From positions 124,001 to 188,000 of the forward strand of contig NZ_SOCA01000006.1 in assembly GCF_004364345.1 (NCBI RefSeq): 64,000 nt of DNA, written 5' to 3'. Position 1 is the stretch's first letter, and every line of letters starts with the position of its first letter. Positions 36,759 to 44,218 of this stretch are shown in pieces. The translations under genes were made by a program, and so were the position numbers. The notes beneath the pieces are model-generated. The model saw only the letters and a program-made list of their open reading frames with translations, had not been told where the DNA came from and searched no databases. Source of the DNA: Prosthecobacter fusiformis (GTDB lineage: Bacteria > Verrucomicrobiota > Verrucomicrobiia > Verrucomicrobiales > Verrucomicrobiaceae).

Positions 36759-37516
36759 CGGAAGTAGGTCTGCGTTTTACCATACTCCGCATAACGCTCC
36801 TGGAGCCAGTGATGAAAGAAAGAATAATGCGAATCACGCAGATCACCACCGTCCCGCGCTGCACTGTAGCTCAGGTACAGAAGCCGACGTGATTTCTCCG
36901 CCTTGTTTGACCCTGACCGGTGCGGGGTGAACCCGCTGAAGAAGGCCACATCTCCTGGTTGCAGTTCCAGCGCCACTCCTCGCGTCAGGTCCACTTGGTC
37001 ATCTTTCAGCGTATGATACATCCCGTCGCGCGGGCTCATGCATCCCTGCTGATGATAGCCGCCAAAAACCTCGGTTGCCCCGCTGTCTGCGCTCGAGGGA
37101 TCTATTGCCACGATCACCGTCATGAAGCTTTCCGGGAACCCTTCCCAGGAGATGAAGTCCTGGTGCATATCATAGCCCTTTGCACCCGCTGGTTTGAAGA
37201 TCAGTTTGTCTTTAAACAGATAAGCCTGCTCGCCATACAACTGGCCCGCCATATCGAGAAGCTCCGGCGCACGGGCGATCCGCTCACAGACCGGACTGAT
37301 GTCAATCACTGGGTCAAAGCAGTCGAACCGGCACTCCCCTGTCTCCGCATGATCCTGCCAGCGGCAGCGGATGTTGTTTGCATCCATGAGGTGGGAAAGA
37401 GTCATCAGCCTCTCTGCTTCATCTTGCAGAGCTGCCGCATCATCGGCGAAGACACCTCGCACCGTTAGATAGCCGTCACGGTGATAGGCAGAGATTTGAT
37501 CAGGAGTCAGAGGCAT
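36755..37516 (-). CDS. Phytanoyl-CoA dioxygenase (PhyH) family Fe(II)/2OG oxygenase
   Basis: 253 aa from the ATG at 37516 (a GTG at 37540 is an alternative). It is a PhyH-type non-haem iron oxygenase with iron ligands H118 and D120 (YDMHQD) and H199 (TPHRSGSN), and a 2-oxoglutarate-binding Arg in the C-terminal region. The N-terminus PLTPDQISAYHRDGYLTVRGV is characteristic. Members include phosphonate and alkylphosphonate hydroxylases and natural-product oxygenases, so the substrate is uncertain. It is coupled to the MFS gene and downstream of the TonB receptor. Confidence 0.88.
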   Translation of the reverse strand: MPLTPDQISAYHRDGYLTVRGVFADDAAALQDEAERLMTLSHLMDANNIRCRWQDHAETGECRFDCFDPVIDISPVCERIARAPELLDMAGQLYGEQAYLFKDKLIFKPAGAKGYDMHQDFISWEGFPESFMTVIVAIDPSSADSGATEVFGGYHQQGCMSPRDGMYHTLKDDQVDLTRGVALELQPGDVAFFSGFTPHRSGSNKAEKSRRLLYLSYSAARDGGDLRDSHYSFFHHWLQERYAEYGKTQTYFR

Positions 37517-37601
37517 GTTAGAAAAAAGGGAAAACTGCACAATGACGGCTAGCAGCCATTTCCAGCCTGCCAGCCGTCATCATCTCATCAGAAACCAAAG
37601 A

Positions 37602-39809
37602 TTAAAACTTCACACCGACACGCACTCCAAAGGTGATCGGTGCCCCGCTTTCACCCAGGTAGCCCGATGGGGCCACGCCGCCGCCAAAAGGAATGGCCAT
37701 GGGCACATACTCGGTGTCGAAAGCATTGTTCACAAATCCTTCGATGAACCAGGATTGATGGCGTACACCCACCCGGAAATTGGCCAGGGTATAGGCATCC
37801 TGTCCGGCTCCATTGATGCTGTCATAATCAAAGGCGCCGATGAACTGGACATCGCCACGCACATACGCGCTGTAACCCCGCCCCACATTCCATGAAAACT
37901 GGCTGCCTACGGTCACGGTATAGTCAGGCGTGAAAGGCACTTTATTGCCGCTGATGTCTGTGCCGCCGTCTGTGCTCCCGGACTGGAACTTCACATCCTG
38001 CCAGCCCGCGCTGCCGAACAGGTCCCAGCCGTTCACCGGGCGGAAATTCAGCCCCAGTTCGATGCCCTTGGATGAGGCGCTTCCTGCGTTGGTGATGTCG
38101 AACTGGGCAGGGCTGTTGGCGCTGGGGGTGTTGAGTTGCAGGTCCGTCCAGTCTGTATAAAACAGTGCCAGATTGTAGCTCAGCCGGTCTTCCATGGCAC
38201 GGCCCTTCAGGCCCAGTTCATAGTTCCAGCTTTTCTCCTCGTCATAACTTTCGATGCCGTCATTGGCCGCAGTATTGAAACCGCCTGCTTTATAACCGCC
38301 GGCAAAGGAGAAGTAGGCCAGAGTATCCGGTGTGATGTCATAGGAAATGGCCGCCTGGGGTGTGATCTGGCTATAGCTGTTGGTGAGTGATTTACTGGAA
38401 TTGATATTGGGTAAAAACGGCACTGCCACGGGCGTGCGATTCGTCCGCAGATCGGCCTCCTTGTCCTCATAATCCCAGCGTACGCCTGCTGTGAGATTCA
38501 GCTTTTCCCAAAGGGTAAGGGTGGACTGGAGGTAGGCTCCGATGCCCATGTCTGTCAGTCCGGTGTTTGTCCGGGTTGTATTGGCAGGTATAAACCCGCC
38601 GCCCAGAGCTGCCGCATCTTGAACCGTCTGCTGGTCATACTGCTGATGAAAAAGGAACAGCCCCGCCTGCCAGGCCAGGGTGGCCGTTTCGCTCAAGACC
38701 ACCGGCTTGTCCAGCGGGTTGGAAAAACGGAACTCCTGTGTCCATGTCGTCTGCTGCTCGTGATTGTAACGCACCAGGAAAGAAGGCAGGCCACCTGGAA
38801 AACCAACGGCCGGGATAGGCCCGGCTGAATAGTCCAGATCCGTTTTATCCTCCGTATCCCACCACACAAAGCCAGTCGTGGAAGTGAAGTCGAAAGCTTT
38901 TGCATGATAGGTCACCTGGAGCGTCGGCAACAATACGTCGCGTGAGGTATAGCCTTCAAAATCACGTGCTGATTTCCTGGGGTCGCGGCGCAGTCCGCCC
39001 AGGTCGCTCAGTCCATAGTCACCGTCATCCGCTGTTTCCCCGGCCAGGATGAACCGCACTTCCAGTTTCTCGCTTGGAGCCCACAGAAATTGAGCCTTGC
39101 CGAAGGAGGAGCTCCGGTTGTCCAGGTCATGGCCGGTCAGTGTGTTTTCCGTATATCCATCCCGCTCATTGTGACCGCCTGCAAAGCTGAAGCCCAGTTG
39201 ATCTTTGACCAGCGGACCGCTCACACGGCCACGCACATCATACAGATTGTAGCTACCAAAGGTCGTTTCAAATTCACCCTCGAAACTGTCCAGGGATGGG
39301 CGGCGGCTCGTTACATTGACAAGGCCTCCCACCGTATTCCGGCCAAAGAGCGCCCCGGCTGGACCGCGAACGAAGTCAATCTGCTCCACATCCAACAGCT
39401 CCAGGCTTGAGGAATTGCCGTTAAATTGCGGCACGCCATCATAATAAGTGGTTACACCAGGATTGTTGGGCGAACCAAAAAGTCCACGAAAGCGCGGGCT
39501 GCTCAGCTTCCTGGCGCTAAATTCAGAGAAATAAGTATTTGGGGAATATTGGGCGGCATCTTTCACCGTCCGCAGGGCATTCTGGTCGATGACCTCCCCG
39601 GTGGTAATGGTAGCGCTCAGGGGCAGCTTCAGCAGATCCTTCCCCAGCTTCGGTGCAGAAATCACCACCTCGGGCAGTGCCTCCGAAGTTGCTTGATTTT
39701 CTGTTTGTTGACCTGCTGCCTCCTGGCCGAAGGTCGAGAAAGGGACGGTGGACGCCAGCAGTCCAAGGACGGCCAGGATATGGTATCGTAGGTTAGTGGG
39801 CGGGAGCAT
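37602..39809 (-). CDS. TonB-dependent outer-membrane receptor (operon leader)
   Basis: 735-aa receptor. Signal peptide (ILAVLGLLASTVPFSTFGQ), a TonB-box-like strand (LPEVVISAPKLG), a plug domain (NALRTVKDAAQYSPNTYFS, FRGLFGSPNNPGVTTYYDG) and a long barrel ending in Phe (VRVGVKF). First gene of a minus-strand cluster with PhyH, MFS and the ArsI-CobW fusion, so it probably imports their substrate or a metal chelate. An operator-like palindrome lies 10-27 bp upstream of the ATG. Confidence 0.88.
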   Translation of the reverse strand: MLPPTNLRYHILAVLGLLASTVPFSTFGQEAAGQQTENQATSEALPEVVISAPKLGKDLLKLPLSATITTGEVIDQNALRTVKDAAQYSPNTYFSEFSARKLSSPRFRGLFGSPNNPGVTTYYDGVPQFNGNSSSLELLDVEQIDFVRGPAGALFGRNTVGGLVNVTSRRPSLDSFEGEFETTFGSYNLYDVRGRVSGPLVKDQLGFSFAGGHNERDGYTENTLTGHDLDNRSSSFGKAQFLWAPSEKLEVRFILAGETADDGDYGLSDLGGLRRDPRKSARDFEGYTSRDVLLPTLQVTYHAKAFDFTSTTGFVWWDTEDKTDLDYSAGPIPAVGFPGGLPSFLVRYNHEQQTTWTQEFRFSNPLDKPVVLSETATLAWQAGLFLFHQQYDQQTVQDAAALGGGFIPANTTRTNTGLTDMGIGAYLQSTLTLWEKLNLTAGVRWDYEDKEADLRTNRTPVAVPFLPNINSSKSLTNSYSQITPQAAISYDITPDTLAYFSFAGGYKAGGFNTAANDGIESYDEEKSWNYELGLKGRAMEDRLSYNLALFYTDWTDLQLNTPSANSPAQFDITNAGSASSKGIELGLNFRPVNGWDLFGSAGWQDVKFQSGSTDGGTDISGNKVPFTPDYTVTVGSQFSWNVGRGYSAYVRGDVQFIGAFDYDSINGAGQDAYTLANFRVGVRHQSWFIEGFVNNAFDTEYVPMAIPFGGGVAPSGYLGESGAPITFGVRVGVKF

Positions 39810-39818
39810 CGGTGTGTA

Positions 39819-39836
39819 TTGGCGAATATGCGCAAA
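39819..39836. promoter_or_regulatory. Operator candidate at the TonB-receptor start
   Basis: TTGGCGAATATGCGCAAA, in reverse orientation TTTGCGCATATTCGCCAA, matches the dyad at 35425-35442 (15 of 18 positions) and lies immediately before the start codon. It is consistent with a repressor site controlling the operon. A further GGCAAATAC follows at about 39839-39847. Confidence 0.5.
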
Positions 39837-40071
39837 ATGGCAAATACAAACTCTTGGCTCATTCTGCCTCTTTCATTTTTTTTAAGTGCTCGGGCGGTAA
39901 TCACGCATCTATCCCGCCAGCCTTGCATCGGGTCTGAAGTTGGTGGATAATATTAAACATGATTAAACGATTCATCCTTAACGTTCGAAACTGGAAGTCA
40001 TGAAGCTCCGCCATTTCCCCTTCTCATCACGTGCATACCATTCATTCCTGCATCAAAAGCACCTTTCTAAG

Positions 40072-40222
40072 TTTCCCCATCATTCCCTGCGGGGATGTGA
40101 TGGGGAAGCGAAATCCCCATCGCAACCTTCACAACATCAACGCCTTAGGTCCGGAAATCCCCACATGGGGAAAATTTCAATTTTCATCCCCATACCTGCA
40201 TGTGGCTTCCCCATTTCCCCAC
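40072..40222 (+). repeat. TCCCCA/TGGGGA structured element, copy 2
   Basis: Second copy of the element at 12677-12805. Shared with copy 1 are the opening TTTCCCCAT, a hairpin TGGGGA...TCCCCA followed by CGCAA (common 15-mer AAATCCCCATCGCAA), a 31-nt spacer containing CATCAA, the hairpin TCCCCACATGGGGA (40158-40171) and a closing TTCCCCATTTCCCCAC (40207-40222). It has an extra 25 nt near its end. It ends 101 bp before the cytochrome gene start at 40324. Gap between genes 39810-40323 is otherwise empty of ORFs. Confidence 0.8.
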
Positions 40223-40323
40223 GGCAAAGCGCCCTCCCGGCCACCGTGTCAAAATGACCTCTTTCATGCCGATTGTGTCCTTTCGGCAAGCTCTCACACC
40301 CCTAGCACGTAGTAGCTAATTCC

Positions 40324-42501
40324 ATGCTTTACGGATTGAATGCTCTAAGCCCTATCAAGACTCTGACACTCATCAGCCTGTCAGCGTGGACGGGTGTTGC
40401 CATGGGAGCTGCCAAGCCAGACTTCAATCACGAAATCCGCCCCATCCTCGCCTCCAAATGTTACGCCTGTCATGGCCCTGATGAGGATAAGCGCGAAGCC
40501 GGTCTGCGCCTGGATGTCCGCGAAGAAGCCGTGAAAGAAGCCATCGTCCCCGGCTTCCCCGAGAAGAGCGAATTCTGGCACCGCTTGGTCACCACCGACA
40601 AGGATGACATCATGCCGCCTCCTTCATCGCCCAAGCAGCTCACGGAGAAGGAGCGTGATCTGCTCAATCGCTGGATCAAGGCAGGGGCCGAATACCAGCA
40701 GCACTGGTCCTTTCTGCCAGTCAAAAATCATCCACTGCCGAAGGTGGGAAATGCCGTTGGAGTCCGCAATGGCATTGATCTTTTCATCCGCCAAAAATTG
40801 GAAAAGAACGGTTTCCCTCCTTCGGCTGAAGCCGATCCCATCACCTTGATTCGGCGTGTCTCTTTGGACATCACCGGCCTGCCTCCCACCCCGGAAGAAG
40901 TGGCTGCTTTCACCCGCGAATTCGAATCCTCGCCCCGGGCCTATGATCAGCTTGTGGACCGCCTTTTGGCCTCCCCTCATTATGGAGAGCGCTGGGGCCG
41001 CCATTGGCTCGATCTCGCCCGCTATGCCGATAGCGAAGGTTTCCTGGGCGACAAAGTCCGCCCGAATGCCTACCACTTTCGTGATTGGGTGATCGAGTCC
41101 ATCAACCACGATCTTCCCTTTGATCAATTCACCATCGAGCAGATCGCAGGCGACCTGCTGCCAGAGGCGCAAGTCCCACAATTACAAGCCGTCGGTTTCC
41201 ACCGCAATGCTGCCCTCAATACTGAGGCCGGGGTGGACAAGGAAGAAGCCCGTTTTCAAAATCTGGCTGACCGTGTCAATACCACCTCCCGCGTCTGGAT
41301 GGGCCTCACCCTCGGCTGCGCCCAATGCCATACCCATAAGTATGACCCCATCACCATCCGGGATTATTACAGCTTCTACGCCTACTTCAATAACACCCAG
41401 GACCTAGCGGAGCCGAAGACCAAGGCCCAGACCCTTGCGGAGGTCACCGAAAACCGCCGCCAGGCTTATGTCCACCTGGCCGGTGACTATGCCCGCCGCG
41501 GCCCGGATGTCATCCCAGCCACCCTCTCCGCCCTGCCCAAACTGAAGACCACCAGCGATGCTGAACAAACAAGACTGGACCTGGCCAAATGGCTCGTTTC
41601 ACCCCAGCACCCTCTCACCAGCCGTGTGGCGGTAAACCAGGTCTGGAGCAAGCTATTCGGCACCGGCATCGTCAGTACTCCCGATGATTTCGGCACCAGC
41701 GGCGAATCCCCCTCACACCCTGAATTGCTCGACTGGCTCGCCATTCATTTCATGAAAAACGGTTGGAGCCGCAAGGAGCTCATTCGCCTTATCGTCACCT
41801 CCGCCACTTACCGGCAGTCGTCCTTGCACCGGGATGACATCCTGGAAACCGATCCATTGAACCGCCTGCTTTCCCGCCAGAACCGTCTCCGCCTGGAGGC
41901 TGAAGTGCTCCGCGATAGCTTCCTCACCGCCAGCGGTCTCCTCTCCCGCAACATCGGCGGCCCTAGCATCAAGCCCCCCTTGCCTGGCGATGTCTTCGAT
42001 GTCGGCCGTTCCGTCAAATGGGAGCTCAGCGAGGGCAATGATCGCTACCGCCGCGGCCTCTACATCCTCACCATGCGCAGCATCCTGTATCCGATGCTCA
42101 CCACCTTCGATGCCCCCGATGCCAGCGAGGCCTGCGTCAAACGCGACCGCTCCAACACCCCCCTCCAGGCCCTCACCCTGATGAACGACCCCGTCTTCGT
42201 CGAGGCCGCTCAAGCTCTTGCCCTGCGTGTCATTCAGGAAAGCCCCCGCAATACCGCCGCCCGCCTGAATACCCTATTCCACCGCTGCCTCTCCCGCCAC
42301 CCCCGCCCCGAGGAAACCCAGCGCCTCCTCGCCTTCCACGCCGAACAAAAAGCACGTGTAAAAAAAGGCGGTGCCGATTCCCTCCAAGTCCTCAGCTTCT
42401 TCAAGGACCAAGTCCCTCAAAAAGACGCCCAAGAAACCGCCGTCCTCGTCGCCCTCGCCCGCGTCCTCCTGAACCTCGACGAGTTCATCAACCGCGAGTA
42501 A
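40324..42501 (+). CDS. Exported PSCyt1-DUF1549-DUF1553 protein
   Basis: 725-aa exported protein of the planctomycete/verrucomicrobial type. N-terminal signal-like segment (about 10-30), PSCyt1 haem site CYACHG (about residue 47), the MPPP motif of PSCyt1, DUF1549 (about 150-360; GERWGRHWLDLARYADSEG and CAQCHTHKYDP) and DUF1553 (about 430-690; SRVAVNQVWSKLFGTGIV). Normally a DUF1501 gene follows immediately; here a 5-kb minus-strand island separates it from 47582-49057. The protein is shorter than many relatives, lacking a LamG insert. Confidence 0.9.
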   Translation: MLYGLNALSPIKTLTLISLSAWTGVAMGAAKPDFNHEIRPILASKCYACHGPDEDKREAGLRLDVREEAVKEAIVPGFPEKSEFWHRLVTTDKDDIMPPPSSPKQLTEKERDLLNRWIKAGAEYQQHWSFLPVKNHPLPKVGNAVGVRNGIDLFIRQKLEKNGFPPSAEADPITLIRRVSLDITGLPPTPEEVAAFTREFESSPRAYDQLVDRLLASPHYGERWGRHWLDLARYADSEGFLGDKVRPNAYHFRDWVIESINHDLPFDQFTIEQIAGDLLPEAQVPQLQAVGFHRNAALNTEAGVDKEEARFQNLADRVNTTSRVWMGLTLGCAQCHTHKYDPITIRDYYSFYAYFNNTQDLAEPKTKAQTLAEVTENRRQAYVHLAGDYARRGPDVIPATLSALPKLKTTSDAEQTRLDLAKWLVSPQHPLTSRVAVNQVWSKLFGTGIVSTPDDFGTSGESPSHPELLDWLAIHFMKNGWSRKELIRLIVTSATYRQSSLHRDDILETDPLNRLLSRQNRLRLEAEVLRDSFLTASGLLSRNIGGPSIKPPLPGDVFDVGRSVKWELSEGNDRYRRGLYILTMRSILYPMLTTFDAPDASEACVKRDRSNTPLQALTLMNDPVFVEAAQALALRVIQESPRNTAARLNTLFHRCLSRHPRPEETQRLLAFHAEQKARVKKGGADSLQVLSFFKDQVPQKDAQETAVLVALARVLLNLDEFINRE

Positions 42502-42706
42502 CTGGTAGGGACGCCCCGCGCCACAAACTCCTGGTAGGGACGCGCTGCGCCGCGTCCGACTTCTTTCCCCTCCCATGGCCCCCGAGAGGAGCCCGGGCAC
42601 TCCTGCCCGCTTCGTCTGATCTCGCGGCTCCGCCCCCACGGTATCCTCCCGCCGTCGAACCCCAGCGGGGTTCCGTCGGGGTCTTGCGGACGGGATGCAC
42701 GAACAT
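42502..42706. repeat. Intergenic repeats beside island: CTGGTAGGGACGC and hairpins
   Basis: The motif CTGGTAGGGACGC occurs twice (42503-42513 region and 42531-42543) and is followed by a hairpin GGACGCG-6 nt-CGCGTCC (42538-42557). A second hairpin AACCCC-AGC-GGGGTT lies at 42658-42672. These look like short REP-type dispersed elements. The region marks the left border of the inserted island; the pattern may be relevant to how it entered. Confidence 0.5.
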
Positions 42707-43975
42707 TTAAAGTACCATCCAACCTCCAGTGGTAAATGGGGAAGGGTCTGCATTGACCTGGATTCGTTGGCTGCAGGAGAAATCGGCCCAAACCTCTGGG
42801 TTCGGGTGGTTTGTATTCTGCCGACTGGGATCAGATGAAAAAACCGCGAGTACGGCGTTAATTTTACTACCAAGGCCCGATCTCCAGTTTGTTCTTGAAC
42901 CATGATGATTGACCTGAAAAATTCCCAATTTTTCCATCCGCTTTTGCCCCATCCGTTGATAGAGTTCTGCAAAAGATTTATTGGAATTTAAATAGCCATC
43001 TCCAGAATAAAGAATACTGCATTTGTCTGTAATGCCTGGGGCCGTAGGATGGCACCTATAATAACAAGGGAGGCGACTTGGATAATCTATTGAATTCGTG
43101 TTATGATCCAACATTTTAGTGCCGTTCCAAGATTCATAGACTGGACCCGCATATAAAAATAAAGAAATCTCATTCCTTGGGCGGTCGTTACTGCCGAACT
43201 GTCTGTCATAGACTTCTTTTAAAGCTTTCAAGGCTGAAGTTCGCTCTGTAGAGGTTTTCAAAAGCTCTTCGCGAAGCTCGTTTACTTTGAGTGCAAACGC
43301 AGAATCCATTTTATAGCGGGCAGTGTTGTAAGTACAAAATTCCCACAGCCCCTCAAGAGTAATCGCCTGATTTTCTGTCAGCATCAGCGGCAACTGAGAA
43401 GTGCTCCCAGTTCCTCGAAACTCAGCCGAAATTTCCAATCCAGCTTTCTGGTCTGCCATCGGGAACCTCGCCTTCCAGCCATCCTCAGGTAGACCTTCAG
43501 GTCTCCAACCATCAACAGGAAGAATCTCTCCTTCGCTAGGAGGCACGATGATGATTTGACCGATTGTACCGAGGCCATTTAAATAACCTATAGGGTCTAT
43601 ATAGCGAGACATCCGTTTTTCATCAAGATGTGACCCTTCGTCAAACCCTATCAACAAGCGTCGCCAAAGAGGCACATACGGCAACAACAAAGTCTTGACA
43701 TCAAATTGGTTAAGCAACTCTGGCACACCTGAAATATGATCATCATCAAAATGTGACAATACAAGGAGATCAATTTCGGGCTTCAAATTTACAAAGTCCT
43801 TCAATTTTCTCACTTCACTGTGCCAAAAATTTTGTGAATGCGAGGAAACCGAACCACAGTCGTACACCCAGAGAAATTTTGGCGTTGGTGTCGCGGATTG
43901 ATAAACACAACCCGATGCGAATTGACCCTGGCCAACTTGATTGAACTGGTATTGAAAGCAGGCGTGCGTTTTCAT
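42707..43975 (-). CDS. Metallo-beta-lactamase-fold hydrolase (ComEC-like)
   Basis: 422 aa from the ATG at 43975 (an upstream in-frame extension to 44161 is GC-rich and unconserved in look, so it is not used). It has the ComEC/Rec2-type metal motif SHFDDDH (H75-D77-D79-H80) and the late motifs FQVNHHGSRTNW and the HPNPEV region typical of this MBL class. Such enzymes hydrolyse phosphodiester or nucleic-acid bonds. It lies on the same strand and just downstream of a STAND NTPase, in AT-rich DNA unlike the neighbours. It may be the effector or accessory of that module. Confidence 0.8.
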   Translation of the reverse strand: MKTHACFQYQFNQVGQGQFASGCVYQSATPTPKFLWVYDCGSVSSHSQNFWHSEVRKLKDFVNLKPEIDLLVLSHFDDDHISGVPELLNQFDVKTLLLPYVPLWRRLLIGFDEGSHLDEKRMSRYIDPIGYLNGLGTIGQIIIVPPSEGEILPVDGWRPEGLPEDGWKARFPMADQKAGLEISAEFRGTGSTSQLPLMLTENQAITLEGLWEFCTYNTARYKMDSAFALKVNELREELLKTSTERTSALKALKEVYDRQFGSNDRPRNEISLFLYAGPVYESWNGTKMLDHNTNSIDYPSRLPCYYRCHPTAPGITDKCSILYSGDGYLNSNKSFAELYQRMGQKRMEKLGIFQVNHHGSRTNWRSGLGSKINAVLAVFSSDPSRQNTNHPNPEVWADFSCSQRIQVNADPSPFTTGGWMVL

Positions 43976-44218
43976 ACTTATTATTCTAAATCTAGCCCCG
44001 GCAGCCCAATCACGATCTTCATCGGCTCCAGGCTTACCGTGATCACCCGCAGAAACAGTCCAGCGGATACCGGGGATTGTCCATCGTTTCAGTGGCCCAG
44101 AGGTTGGGGCATTGACGATTCCGCTGTCCTTGTCGGTCGTCACGGCCTGGAGTTCCATCACCCATTTCAGTGGCAGACACCCGGAAAGAAGAGAAGTTCT
44201 TAGATCCCTGTTGATTTT
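43976..44218 (-). other. Gap between STAND NTPase and MBL genes
   Basis: About 240 bp. The part next to the MBL start (43976-43992) is AT-rich and probably a promoter or leader. The rest is GC-rich, like the host chromosome rather than the AT-rich island. An in-frame open extension of the MBL gene spans it, but nothing recognisable is encoded. It could be a remnant of host sequence, or a separate insertion. Confidence 0.3.

Noticed and set aside
36755-37516. Assignment of the PhyH oxygenase as a phosphonate hydroxylase (PhnY type)
   Set aside because: The PhyH fold is clear but no phosphonate genes are adjacent; the neighbours point rather to metal or metalloid chemistry, so no specific substrate is named.
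43976-44161. N-terminal extension of the MBL gene
   Set aside because: The extension is of different composition, has no recognised sequence and precedes an AT-rich leader and a good ATG at 43975.
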